Source of the DNA: Deltaproteobacteria bacterium GWC2_65_14
GTDB lineage: Bacteria; Desulfobacterota; Deferrimicrobia; Deferrimicrobiales; Deferrimicrobiaceae
NCBI GenBank assembly: GCA_001797615.1
Contig: MGPV01000020.1
Coordinates: 23,040 to 55,790, forward strand
DNA length: 32,751 nt
Direction of reading: 5' to 3'
Position 1 is the first letter of the stretch; each line of letters starts with the position of its first letter. A model generated the notes under the pieces. It was not told the DNA's origin and made no database searches. It worked only from the letters and a program-made list of their open reading frames with translations. Of the stretch, positions 16,354 to 24,692 are shown piece by piece. Made by a program: the position numbers and the translations under genes.

Positions 16354-16397
16354 TATGGAAAGCGAATTCCTGAAGTGGGGGGGCCGCAGCCGCGGAA

Positions 16398-17954
16398 TCA
16401 GCCCCGGAGATCCCCGAGCGACTGCCGGACGACCTGGCCCAGCGACTCCCGGATCTCCGCCGCCGAGAGCTGTTCCATCTCCTGGACCTTCAGGTCGCAG
16501 CCGAGCGCCTCGACCCTTTTCTGGAAAAGCCGGAAGGTGTTCTCCCCCAGCCCGAAATTCGTGAAGGTCTTCCCCATGATGGCCAGGACCACGCGGGCCT
16601 CCGCCCCCCGGGTGTAGTCGGAGACGGCGAGCAGCCCCTCGAGGGAGCTGGAAACCTCGTCCTTGAGGAACGCGATGATTCCGATCGGCCTCGGGGCGAG
16701 GGCGTACCAGAGCGGAGAGGTGGACCGGATGTAGGGAAACGCGTAGAGGCGGAGGCTGGAGCCCTCCCCGATCTTGAGCTTGCCGAACATTCCGATCGGA
16801 GCCCCCTCCTTCCGCCGCAGGGAGAAGAACGTCGTGTCGACCTCGAACTCCCGGAACTGCCCCAACGCGAGAACGACCCCCTCCAGGAGCGCCGGGTCGG
16901 GGAGGAAGAACACGACGCGCCCGACATGGCTCTCGGAAAATCCCCCCCTCTCCTCCATCCGGGTCCGCAGGCGGGCCAGGTCGTCCGGCGGCAGGAACTC
17001 GCTCTTGGGCGGGAGGGCCTCGAAGGGCCCGATCCGCAGTACGCCCCGCTTTTTCAGGTCGAGCAGCGTCTCGTAGACCACGAGGTCCGGGTAGCTGCAG
17101 TTGTTCACGATATCCCCGACCCGGGTGCAGAACTCCGCGAGGAGAAGCACCTCCCGCACGGCGCCGACCCCTCCGGATACCTCGCGGACGTTCGGGACCA
17201 GCAGGACCGAATCGTTCGGGGAGGGAAGTTCGGCGCTCAGGTTCCGGATCTCGTCGAAGTGCCGCAGCCCCTCCATGATCGCCTGCTGGCTCGAGGTGTG
17301 GATCGTCCTGCGGATCTCCACCGTTCCCGGAACGAACCGGAACTTCCCCTCCTTCAGGGAGATCAGGCGGTAGAGGGCCTTCTCTCCGAAGATGTTCTGG
17401 GTCACCGCCGAGACGATCTCCCCCCGCTCGATGTAGACCGATCCGGCCATCCCCTCCCCTTCCACCTGGATCACGCCGCTTTTCACGTTCAGCGAGAGCA
17501 TCTGCCAGAGGTCGGGGAGGAAGATCTGAGAGAGGCTCCCGCTGATCTCCGAGTCGCCCGCGAAGGGGTCCTCGGTGGCGTCCCGGTAGAGGGCACGCTG
17601 GATCCGGAGGATCACCTCTTCGCCGTGGAAGGGCCTGCGGATGAAATCGTCCGTCCCGGCCCGGAAGCCGGGGATGCTCTTTTCCGTGTCGCTGATGAAA
17701 AAGATGGGGATCGCCTTCGTGTTCGGGTTCGTGCGCAGGATCTGGACGAGCCGCTCCGGGCCCAGCACGGGGAGGCCCATGTCGACGAGGAGGATGTCGG
17801 GCTTCCGCAGGAGCGTCTCGGCCAGCGCCTTGCTCCCGTCGCCCGCTTCGACCACCTCGAACCCCTTCTCCCGGAGCAGCGCGGCCAGGTATTTCCGGGA
17901 GGAATCTCCCGGGTCGGCCAGCAGCACCTGCTTCGTCGCCGTGGTCACCTGCAT
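16398..17954 (-). CDS. receiver-DUF4388-degenerate small-GTPase-like fusion protein
   Basis: 518 residues. Residues 8-125 form a response-regulator receiver with phospho-acceptor D58 (LLVDMGLP) but only one clear acidic-pocket Asp (D14). Arg107 stands where the invariant Lys should be (RRPF). Residues about 138-300 match DUF4388/PATAN (GSLSQIFLPDLWQMLSLNVKSGVIQV and the GEKALYRLISLKEGKFRF segment). Residues about 343-505 resemble COG2229/MglA-like GTPases: GKLKIGEGSSLRLYAFP, LWYALAPRPIGIIAFL. The P-loop GxxxxGK(S/T) is missing (LPDPALLEGV instead). I chose ATG 17954, eight bases after GAGGGG, over GTG 17972. It is the last gene of the miaB unit and its role is unknown. Confidence 0.8.
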   Translation of the reverse strand: MQVTTATKQVLLADPGDSSRKYLAALLREKGFEVVEAGDGSKALAETLLRKPDILLVDMGLPVLGPERLVQILRTNPNTKAIPIFFISDTEKSIPGFRAGTDDFIRRPFHGEEVILRIQRALYRDATEDPFAGDSEISGSLSQIFLPDLWQMLSLNVKSGVIQVEGEGMAGSVYIERGEIVSAVTQNIFGEKALYRLISLKEGKFRFVPGTVEIRRTIHTSSQQAIMEGLRHFDEIRNLSAELPSPNDSVLLVPNVREVSGGVGAVREVLLLAEFCTRVGDIVNNCSYPDLVVYETLLDLKKRGVLRIGPFEALPPKSEFLPPDDLARLRTRMEERGGFSESHVGRVVFFLPDPALLEGVVLALGQFREFEVDTTFFSLRRKEGAPIGMFGKLKIGEGSSLRLYAFPYIRSTSPLWYALAPRPIGIIAFLKDEVSSSLEGLLAVSDYTRGAEARVVLAIMGKTFTNFGLGENTFRLFQKRVEALGCDLKVQEMEQLSAAEIRESLGQVVRQSLGDLRG

Positions 17955-17993
17955 CCGGTTTTCCCCTCGCACCGTGGCTGTCCCCGGGGGCGC

Positions 17994-19856
17994 CTAGAAG
18001 TTTCCCTGGAGGTGGTAGAGAGTCTGGACCTTCTCCATCATCGAGTCGACCAGGACCTCGTCGGTCGTGTTGAATCCGAAGACCTCGTCGCCGTGCTCCT
18101 CCGTGAAAAGCCCGTAGGAGCCGTTCTCCTTCAGGAACAGGAGGATCGACCGGGCGGTCAGACGGTCGTCCTCCGCCGTCACGTAGAGGAGATTCTTCGC
18201 GTCGAACCGGGTGCTTCCTCCCCGCCCCACGATGTAGATGTTCCTCCCCGGCCCTCCCTGTGTTCCGAAGGAGAAGAAGATCTGCTTGTAGATCTCGGGG
18301 CGAGGCCCCGCCGCGATGACGAGCCCCCGGCTGCCGTTCAGAAACGCCATGTCCTGCGCAATCGACTCCAGCATGCGGAGGTAGGTCAGCCGGTCGAGAA
18401 AGAGGTGCCCGTTCCGTCCCAGGAGCCGGCGGATCCTCGCGAAGTAGGGAACCTCCTTCCCCTTCCGGAGCAGGTCGTAGTACTCCCGCTTCCCCACGAG
18501 TGCGTCGAAGGAGTTCCACAGCGATTTTTCCGCCAGGTGCATCCGGTGGTAGGGACTCTTCCGCTGCTGCTGATATTTCTCCTCGCAGCAGCGCCACAGC
18601 TCCCGGAGCTCCTTTCCGTCCCTCGGAAAGGTCGCGGTCATGAAGAACGGCTCGAAGGCGTAGTCGGCCCCGTGGTGCTGGATCCTCCCCTTCTCCCGGA
18701 TCGCCCTCCGGAGCCGGCGGGCCGCCAGCAGCGCTCCGAAGGAGTCGGTCTCCGGAAGGACCACGCAGAACCGGTTCGCCTCCACGCGGGCGATCAGGTC
18801 GGAATCCCGCAGCACCTTGCCGGCCGCGGCGACCATCTCGGTCAGCCCCGCGGCGACCATGCTCTCCCGGGTCTGCTCCATGAGAGCGGAGTAGTTCTCC
18901 AGGACGATGAAGACCAGGGAGAGCGGCCGGCGGAACCTCCCCGCCTTGTACCGCTCCTTCTGGAAATAGTCGGTGAGAAAGGCCATCGAGTAGGCCCGCG
19001 TCTCCGGGTCCCTCAGGGAAACCTTCTCCATCCGGGTCAGCCGGTGCACGTTCCTCCAGGAGGCGGCGGCGTACCCCCCGATGATCTTCGAGACGTAGAG
19101 ATCCCGCTCCCGGAACGACTTCCGGTCGGTTTTCGCGCCCAGCTTCACCATTCCGATCGGCTTCTCGCGGTGCATCAGCGGAACGTAGAGATGCTGCTCC
19201 GTCCTCGATCCGGTCCGGCTGTTCCCGGCAACCTGCGCATCCTCGAAGAACGGGTCGCCCAGCAGCGCCTTTTCCGCGAACCCGCTCTGGGACAGGAAGA
19301 AGCGCGATCCTTCCCGGTCGATGGCGATCAGCCCCCGCACGGAGGCGATCATCATCTCGTCTGAGTCCGTGGAGGAGGCGAGCCAGATGACGCAGCTCTC
19401 CACTCCCAGCTCGTGGGAAAAGGTCTCCGTGATGTGGGATAACAGCTTCTCCTCGTCCTGGGAGGACATGATCTTCAGGCATTGCTGGTAGAGGGAGGCC
19501 AGCGAGTAGTACTCGACGCTCTCGGAGAGAAGGCGGACCGTGACGGCCGGGTCCTCCCCCTCCTGGGATTTGGTCCAGGCCACCCATCGGGCCACCTCCT
19601 GGAGAGGCGGCTCCGACCGGAAGAGGAACACGGGGGGGGACGACTCCGACTTCCCGCGGATCGATTCGATCAGCGCGCGTTGCTCGCAGTCGAGGGAGGC
19701 CACGACGGCGTCGTACCGCGACAGGTCGGCCTGATCCGAGCAGATCTGGCCGGAGGTGCGGAACTCGAACTCCACGGGGTTCCCGAATGCCATGAGGCGC
19801 AGCTCCCGGGAGGGATCCGCCTCCTCCTGGACGACCAGTATCCGGGAAACGTCCAC
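17994..19856 (-). CDS. pseudo-receiver/GAF/degenerate GGDEF signalling protein
   Basis: 620 residues. Residues 1-105 have a receiver-like alternation (RILVVQEE, DAVVASLD) without the acidic pocket. GAF-like sensor at about 120-275 (LGVESCVIWLAS, LYVPLMHREKPIGMVKLG). A GGDEF-fold segment at about 283-430 (LRDPETRAYSMAFLTDYF, PLSLVFIVLE, ARVEANRFCVVLPETD) lacks catalysis: the signature is EANRF (359-363) and the metal Asp position is V/L. The last 170 residues are unrecognised (RNIYIVGRGG and a LTAEEH-like acidic end). GTG start at 19856, ten bases after DUF151. Probably a non-enzymatic sensor or scaffold acting with the next gene. Confidence 0.75.
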   Translation of the reverse strand: MDVSRILVVQEEADPSRELRLMAFGNPVEFEFRTSGQICSDQADLSRYDAVVASLDCEQRALIESIRGKSESSPPVFLFRSEPPLQEVARWVAWTKSQEGEDPAVTVRLLSESVEYYSLASLYQQCLKIMSSQDEEKLLSHITETFSHELGVESCVIWLASSTDSDEMMIASVRGLIAIDREGSRFFLSQSGFAEKALLGDPFFEDAQVAGNSRTGSRTEQHLYVPLMHREKPIGMVKLGAKTDRKSFRERDLYVSKIIGGYAAASWRNVHRLTRMEKVSLRDPETRAYSMAFLTDYFQKERYKAGRFRRPLSLVFIVLENYSALMEQTRESMVAAGLTEMVAAAGKVLRDSDLIARVEANRFCVVLPETDSFGALLAARRLRRAIREKGRIQHHGADYAFEPFFMTATFPRDGKELRELWRCCEEKYQQQRKSPYHRMHLAEKSLWNSFDALVGKREYYDLLRKGKEVPYFARIRRLLGRNGHLFLDRLTYLRMLESIAQDMAFLNGSRGLVIAAGPRPEIYKQIFFSFGTQGGPGRNIYIVGRGGSTRFDAKNLLYVTAEDDRLTARSILLFLKENGSYGLFTEEHGDEVFGFNTTDEVLVDSMMEKVQTLYHLQGNF

Positions 19857-19866
19857 GGCTGGCCGC

Positions 19867-20355
19867 TCACATCTTGTACTTGCTGTAGTCTTCCGGGTCC
19901 ATCTTCTCCAGCAGCTCCGACCACTTGTCCTTTTCCCCCTCGGCCCCCGCCGGGGAGTCCGTCTTCAGCGCCTTCTCGAGCACCTGGTCCCGGACCATGA
20001 TCGGGACCCCCATCCGCACGGCGATCGCGATCGCGTCGCTGGGCCGGGAATCGACGACGACCGGCTTCCCCCCCGCCTCCATGTGGAGGGCGGCGTAGTA
20101 GGTGTTCTCCCGGATGTCGGTGACCTCGATCCGGAGCAGGCGCACCCCGATCTGCTCGAGCAGATTCTTGAACAGGTCGTGGGTCATCGGGCGGGGGAAG
20201 GAAAGCTTCTCGAGGGCGACTGCGATCGAGTTCGCCTCGAGGATCCCGATCCAGATCGGGAGAGTGTTCAGGTTCTCCTTGTCCCTCAGAATCACGATCG
20301 GAGACTGGGTGACCGGGTCGATCGTGATCCCGATGACGCGCATTTCCCTAACCAT
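19867..20355 (-). CDS. DUF151 bifunctional nuclease-family protein
   Basis: A 162-residue DUF151 protein. Family features are RVIGITIDPVTQSPIVILRD, LPIWIGILEANSIAVALE, RPMTHDLFKNLLEQIG, and VVVDSRPSDAIAIAVRMGVPIMV. The family is named from a plant protein reported to have RNase and DNase activity; the bacterial function is not settled. The C-terminal tail (KDKWSELLEKMDPEDYSKYKM) is typical of deltaproteobacterial members. The start at 20355 has AGGAGG five bases upstream, lying within miaB coding sequence; the genes overlap by eight bases. The miaB-DUF151 pairing recurs in related bacteria. Confidence 0.9.
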   Translation of the reverse strand: MVREMRVIGITIDPVTQSPIVILRDKENLNTLPIWIGILEANSIAVALEKLSFPRPMTHDLFKNLLEQIGVRLLRIEVTDIRENTYYAALHMEAGGKPVVVDSRPSDAIAIAVRMGVPIMVRDQVLEKALKTDSPAGAEGEKDKWSELLEKMDPEDYSKYKM

Positions 20356-21670
20356 ATGCGCCTCCTTCCACTCCCGAAAGGGTGTGGGTTCCGGCGCTCC
20401 GAATCTCGACGCGGCGGAACAGCCCGTTCCCCCCGGGATCCGGGGTGAAGTTCACGGTCTTGTAGCAGGATGTGCGGCCGCAGAGGCGGGAAGGATCCTT
20501 CGCGCTGTTCCCCTCCACGAGCACTTCCGTTACCGTCCCCACGACCCGACCGAGGCGCTCCCGGGTGTGTCTCGCCTGGAGTTCCTGGAGCCTGTTCAGC
20601 CGCTCCCCCGCCATGGCGGCCGTTGCGGCCCCGTCCATCCGCGCCGCCCGTGTCCCGGGGCGGGGTGAAAACCGGAAGGAAAAGGCGGAATCGTACCGGA
20701 CCTCCTCCATCGCTTCGAGGGTCCGGGCGAAATCCTCCTCGGTCTCGCCGGGGAACCCCACGATGAAATCGGACGAGAAGGCGATCCCGGGTCTGGCCAT
20801 GCGCAGGGCGTCGATCTTCCCGAGGTACTCCTTCCGCGTGTATCCCCTTCCCATGCCGGCGAGAACACGGTCCGACCCCGACTGGAGGGGGAGGTGGACA
20901 TGCGGGCAAAGGGCCTCGATCTCCGAGAAAAGCCCGATCGTCTCCGCATCGAGGTCCCGGGGGTGGGACGTGATGAACCGGATTCTGCGGACACCGGGAA
21001 CCCGGGAGATCCTCCGGAGCAGTTCCGGGAAGCCGACCCCCCCTTCCTTCCTTCCGTAGGAGTTCACGTTCTGCCCCAGCAGCAGCACCTCGGGAATCCC
21101 CCGCTCCGCCAGTTTTCCCACTTCCGCGAGCACGTCGGCCGGGGGGCGGCTGATCTCCGGACCTCGCACGAAGGGAACGATGCAGTATGCGCAGTAGTTT
21201 TCGCACCCCTGCATGATGGTCACCATGGCGCTCGCGGTCCCTTTCGCGTGGTACGGAAGGACCTCCCAGTGCCCGGTGTCTCCGGTAAGATCCACCGCCA
21301 CGGGAGATTCCCGCCGTTCGGCCGAACGGACCAGTTCGGGCAGCCGGGCGATATTGTGCGTCCCGAATACTATATCGACATGCGGAGCCTTTTCCTTGAG
21401 GGTTTTCCCTTCCTGCTGGGCCAGACAGCCCCCCACGGCGATCAGGCGTCCGGGACGGCTCCCCTTCCAACGGCGAAGCCGGCCGAGTGCGCTGTAGATC
21501 TTCCGGTCCGCCTTCTCCCGGATGCTGCAGCTGTTCAGCAGCACGAGGTCGGCTTCGGAAAGGACCCGGGTGGCCTCGTATTTCTCCGCAATCATGAGGG
21601 AAACGATGCGGGCCGAATCGACCTCGTTCATCTGGCAGCCGAAGGTTTCGATGTAGACTTTCCGGGACAT
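20348..21670 (-). CDS. miaB: tRNA-2-methylthio-N6-dimethylallyladenosine synthase MiaB
   Basis: A 440-residue radical-SAM methylthiotransferase modifying A37 of tRNAs. The N-terminal UPF0004 domain has C12 (ETFGCQMNE), C48 (LLNSCSIREKA) and C82 (GGCLAQQEG) for the auxiliary cluster. The radical-SAM triad is C156, C160, C163 (QGCENYCAYCIVPF). SGSDRVLAGMGRGYTRKEY and DFIVGFPGETEEDF follow, and a C-terminal TRAM domain (LVEGNSAK, GRTSCYKTVNF) closes the protein. The ATG at 21670 fits the conserved N-terminus. Only a weak GGA precedes it, and the predicted -10 ends nine bases upstream. Confidence 0.96.
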   Translation of the reverse strand: MSRKVYIETFGCQMNEVDSARIVSLMIAEKYEATRVLSEADLVLLNSCSIREKADRKIYSALGRLRRWKGSRPGRLIAVGGCLAQQEGKTLKEKAPHVDIVFGTHNIARLPELVRSAERRESPVAVDLTGDTGHWEVLPYHAKGTASAMVTIMQGCENYCAYCIVPFVRGPEISRPPADVLAEVGKLAERGIPEVLLLGQNVNSYGRKEGGVGFPELLRRISRVPGVRRIRFITSHPRDLDAETIGLFSEIEALCPHVHLPLQSGSDRVLAGMGRGYTRKEYLGKIDALRMARPGIAFSSDFIVGFPGETEEDFARTLEAMEEVRYDSAFSFRFSPRPGTRAARMDGAATAAMAGERLNRLQELQARHTRERLGRVVGTVTEVLVEGNSAKDPSRLCGRTSCYKTVNFTPDPGGNGLFRRVEIRSAGTHTLSGVEGGAYG

Positions 21671-21678
21671 GGCATTCC

Positions 21679-21706
21679 ATTATAGCATCGGCCCGGCCGG
21701 TGGGAA
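21679..21706 (-). promoter_or_regulatory. putative extended -10 promoter for miaB
   Basis: Minus strand: TTCCCA (21706-21701, 4 of 6), 16-base spacer, perfect TATAAT (21684-21679) preceded by TGC, an extended -10 motif. With +1 seven bases beyond the -10, the mRNA would begin about two bases before the miaB ATG, so it would be nearly leaderless. It lies in the 69-bp gap after the CoA-transferase operon and would separate miaB expression from it. Confidence 0.55.
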
Positions 21707-21739
21707 GCCGGCGGAAAGCAGTCCGCCCGGAGACGCCGT

Positions 21740-22546
21740 TCAGACGGCGGCGGTCATCCTCTCTCCCCGGATGACGACCCGGGAAGGGTCGATCTCCTCC
21801 CGGAGGAGCCGAAGCTCCTCCTCCGTGGGAGGCGGGATTTCCAGAACATCCGGGGAGATCCGGGGGGCGAAGCCCATGTCGCGGGTCACCTCCTCGACCG
21901 GAATCCCCCGAAGAACGCCGAGCAGGGTCATCTCGCAGGAATCCTTGTCGAAGCCGAAGAGCGCCTTGGAGGTGACGACCCGGTAGGGGCCGGTTTCCGC
22001 GGGAAGCCCCGCCTTCTCCCTGGCGCCCGGCCCGGTGAGGTACCCCGGGGAGGTCAGGAACTCCACCCGGGGAACGAACCGGCGCCCCTCGTGCTTGATG
22101 ACGATGATCGTTCTCCAGCAGTGGGAAGCGACCTGGTTTCCCCCCCCGCTTCCGGCGAACCGCCGGTGCGGTCTTTCGTAGGAGCCGCCGAGGTAGGTGG
22201 AATTGATGTTCCCGTAGGGGTCGACCTGGAGCGCGCCCAGCATCCCGTAGTCCATGTAGCCGGACGCGGAGTAGGCGAAGGCCCAGTTCATGTTCAGCCA
22301 TTGCAGCGACCGGTAGGTGTTCTGGGGCCCCCCCATCGTTCCCCGGACGAACGGAAGGATCGACTGCGGCCCGATCGCCCCGAACTCGAAGAGCTGGATC
22401 ACGTTGGGGACGTAGAGCTTCTGGGCGAGGATCGCCACGATCTGCGGGATCCCCCAGCCGACGAAGAACGACTTCCCGTCCTCGAGGAGCCTCGCCCCCT
22501 GCGCGATCATGAACTCCGTGTCGGTGAACTCTACCGTCCGCGCCAT
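21740..22546 (-). CDS. CoA-transferase subunit B (glutaconate CoA-transferase type)
   Basis: A 268-residue beta subunit of a family I CoA-transferase. It contains FFVGWGIPQIVAILAQKLYVPN, then QLFEFGAIG; the Glu54 there aligns with the catalytic glutamate of GctB. GNINSTYLGG, GSGGGNQVASHCWRTIIVIKHEGRRFV and FLTSPGYLTGPGAREKAGL follow, all typical. I chose ATG 22546 (GGAGG six bases upstream) over the adjacent GTG at 22549. Subunit A lies 172 bp upstream, an unusually long gap. It probably activates a dicarboxylic or branched acid by exchanging CoA; IpdAB-type ring-cleaving hydrolases share this fold and remain an alternative. Confidence 0.85.
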   Translation of the reverse strand: MARTVEFTDTEFMIAQGARLLEDGKSFFVGWGIPQIVAILAQKLYVPNVIQLFEFGAIGPQSILPFVRGTMGGPQNTYRSLQWLNMNWAFAYSASGYMDYGMLGALQVDPYGNINSTYLGGSYERPHRRFAGSGGGNQVASHCWRTIIVIKHEGRRFVPRVEFLTSPGYLTGPGAREKAGLPAETGPYRVVTSKALFGFDKDSCEMTLLGVLRGIPVEEVTRDMGFAPRISPDVLEIPPPTEEELRLLREEIDPSRVVIRGERMTAAV

Positions 22547-22666
22547 CACCGCCCTCCTCTCATTCCCCCCGCATCGCCGCGGGTCCCCGCTGGCCGGGGC
22601 CGCGGTCGACGGCGCAGCAGCCGCAGGAGGGGGGATGAGCGGAGATAAAAAGAATGATCCGCGGGC

Positions 22667-22695
22667 GGAGGGCGGGCGAAGCGAAGCCCCCCTCC
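22667..22695 (-). promoter_or_regulatory. strong hairpin between CoA-transferase subunit genes
   Basis: The minus-strand transcript of 22695-22667 forms a ten-pair GC stem (GGAGGGGGGC with its complement) with one bulged base and an eight-base loop. A T-rich run (22653-22647) follows about 13 bases later, too far for a textbook terminator. It may act as an attenuator or an mRNA-stability element within the 172-bp gap. The rest of the gap holds no gene. Confidence 0.45.
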
Positions 22696-22721
22696 GAGGC
22701 GGCGAAGCCGGCGGCTGGGGC

Positions 22722-23690
22722 TCACCGGTACCCCTCGACGATGGTGGCGGCTTCCCGGAGCTCCCGCATCCGCGCCGCCCCGACGCGCTTGTCGAGGAAC
22801 TCGTCGTGGTCGGCGACGCTGTAGACGCACTCCTCGAGGTAGGCCTGCATCTGCTCCTCGGTGCGGATCCCGTTCAGCCGGTCGACGTGGGGGAGGTCGA
22901 TCTCGTACCGGGCCGGCATCGCCCCCGGGTAGGCGCCGAAGGGGGCGTGGACGACCGCGTCCACGAGGAAGTAGGGGATGGTGGTCCGCATCGGGTCCTT
23001 CCGGAACTCGTCGGGATCGACGATCTCCTCCGCGGAGACGATGACCCGTTTCGACGCCATTGCCGCCTCGAGGGCGAACAGGTTCGTACCGAAGATCCGG
23101 CAGTCGCCGAACCGGTCGGCCTGGTGCGCATGGAGAAAGGCGACGTCGGGGTTGAGCGCCGGAACCAGCGCGACCGGAAGCCCGGTATAGGGGTCCTCGA
23201 TGACTTTCGCGGCCGAGACGGCCAGGTTGTCCGAGCCAAGCAGGTCCCGGGTCGGAAGGAACGGCACCCCGCGTGCCCCCGCGAGGATCCGCAGGGCGAG
23301 GCCGCCGTTGGTCCAGTCGTAGACCTTGAGCCGGCCGTCGCAGACCGCCTGTCCGATGTAGCTCCCGTACCCGAGGAACCCGACGTCGATCCGGGTCGCG
23401 CATCCCGCGCCGGTCAGCAGGGCCGACTCGTGGAGGGTGAACTCCGCCCCGATCCAGAGATCCCTCTTCCGCTGCCGGATCACCTCCCGGATCAGCGACT
23501 GGGGGCCCCGGGTCAGGCTGGAGAAGTCGTACACGATGTAGTCGCCGTCCGCCACGAATTCGGAGACCGCCTCCCGGGCCGTGCGGAGCTTCGGCTCCGG
23601 CTTCCGGCTCCTTCGGTCGCGGACATGCCTGCGGAAATCGTCCGGGTGCTCGAACCGGTACTCGACCTCTCCCTCCCTCCGGATCCTCAC
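22722..23690 (-). CDS. CoA-transferase subunit A (glutaconate CoA-transferase type)
   Basis: A 322-residue alpha subunit. About 40 charged residues precede the family core. ADGDYIVYDFSSLTRGPQSLIREVIRQRKRDLW marks the start of the fold, followed by AGCATRIDVGFLGYG, GVPFLPTRDLLGSD, ALNPDVAFLHAHQADRFGDCRIFG and IVDPDEFRKDP, which match GctA-type subunits. GTG start at 23690 overlaps the meaB stop (GTGA), so it is coupled to the mutase accessory gene. The pair with subunit B would form an (alpha-beta)2 enzyme. The substrate is not readable from sequence; the operon suggests a branched or dicarboxylic acid. Confidence 0.86.
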   Translation of the reverse strand: MRIRREGEVEYRFEHPDDFRRHVRDRRSRKPEPKLRTAREAVSEFVADGDYIVYDFSSLTRGPQSLIREVIRQRKRDLWIGAEFTLHESALLTGAGCATRIDVGFLGYGSYIGQAVCDGRLKVYDWTNGGLALRILAGARGVPFLPTRDLLGSDNLAVSAAKVIEDPYTGLPVALVPALNPDVAFLHAHQADRFGDCRIFGTNLFALEAAMASKRVIVSAEEIVDPDEFRKDPMRTTIPYFLVDAVVHAPFGAYPGAMPARYEIDLPHVDRLNGIRTEEQMQAYLEECVYSVADHDEFLDKRVGAARMRELREAATIVEGYR

Positions 23691-24685
23691 TTCCCCCTCC
23701 CCCGCTTCCCCGACCCTTTCGATTCCGCCTCGAGGAAACGGTGCTCGAACCGGTGGTCGATCACCTTCTCGGCGACCGTGTAGGGATCCCGCTTCTTCTC
23801 GGCGATGTCCCGGACGAGCGACTCGAGGAGGCCGTGGCCGCGCAGATCCGCGACCGCCTTCTCGAACAGCTTCTTCCGGAGGATCTCGTGGAGCTCCACC
23901 TCCGCCTTCCCGAGACGGTAGCGGGACAGGTTCTCCTCGCGGGAGACATGGTTCCGGTGACGCTCCACCTCCTCCATGAGCGCCTCCACCCCGATCCCCT
24001 CCGGGGCGACGGTCGGCAGGACCGTCGGCCTCCAGTCCCCCTCCCCGTAGTCGTTCATGGAGACCATCGTCTCGAGCTCCCGGCGCGTCTTGTCGGCCCC
24101 GTCGCGGTCGGCCTTGTTCACGACGAAGATGTCCGCGATCTCGAGGATCCCCGCCTTCATCGCCTGGATGTCGTCGCCCAGCCCCGGGACCACCAGGACC
24201 AGGTTCGTGTGCGCCACCTTGACGATCTCGACCTCGTCCTGCCCCACCCCCACCGTCTCGATGAGGATGACCTCCTTGCCCATCGCGTCCATCACGTTCA
24301 CGATGTCGATGGTGGACTTGGAGAGGCCGCCCATGTGGCCCCGCGTGGCGAGGCTCCGGATGAAGACGTCGTCGTCGAGCGCGTGCTTCTGCATCCGGAT
24401 CCGGTCGCCCAGGATCGCGCCCCCGGTGAAGGGGCTCGTCGGGTCGATCGCGACGATCCCGATCGTCTTCCCCTGCTGCCGGAAGTGCCCGGCGAGGCAG
24501 TCGACCAGGGTCGATTTCCCTGCGCCCGGCGCCCCGGTGACTCCCAGGATGTAGGCCCTTCCCGTGTGGCGGTAGAGCCGCTTCAGGGCGCGGTGGGCGG
24601 CGGGGATCTCGTCGTCGAGATCCCGCATCAGGCGGGCGGCCGCCTGGACGTTCCCTGCGAGGATCTCCTTCACCGCGACGGTCAT
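23687..24685 (-). CDS. meaB: MeaB-type G3E GTPase, B12 mutase chaperone
   Basis: A 332-residue GTPase that gates adenosylcobalamin delivery to, and protects, B12-dependent acyl-CoA mutases. Walker A is GVTGAPGAGKST (51-58), followed by the MeaB signature IDPTSPFTGGAILGDRIRM and RSLATRGHMGGLS. The Walker B/switch region is IETVGVGQDEVE, and the base motif NKAD is at 190-193. The C-terminal dimerisation region is helical and ends in a Lys/Arg-rich tail. It is separate from the mutase rather than fused as in IcmF. ATG at 24685, seven bases after the acyl-CoA dehydrogenase. Confidence 0.95.
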   Translation of the reverse strand: MTVAVKEILAGNVQAAARLMRDLDDEIPAAHRALKRLYRHTGRAYILGVTGAPGAGKSTLVDCLAGHFRQQGKTIGIVAIDPTSPFTGGAILGDRIRMQKHALDDDVFIRSLATRGHMGGLSKSTIDIVNVMDAMGKEVILIETVGVGQDEVEIVKVAHTNLVLVVPGLGDDIQAMKAGILEIADIFVVNKADRDGADKTRRELETMVSMNDYGEGDWRPTVLPTVAPEGIGVEALMEEVERHRNHVSREENLSRYRLGKAEVELHEILRKKLFEKAVADLRGHGLLESLVRDIAEKKRDPYTVAEKVIDHRFEHRFLEAESKGSGKRGRGK

Positions 24686-24692
24686 CGGCCGA

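Noticed and set aside
16351-19587. Very long open frames on both strands across the signalling genes (about 1078 and 812 codons)
   Set aside because: They overlap two genes with readable receiver, DUF4388, GAF and GGDEF-fold motifs. The long frames have low-complexity compositional bias and no recognisable domain.
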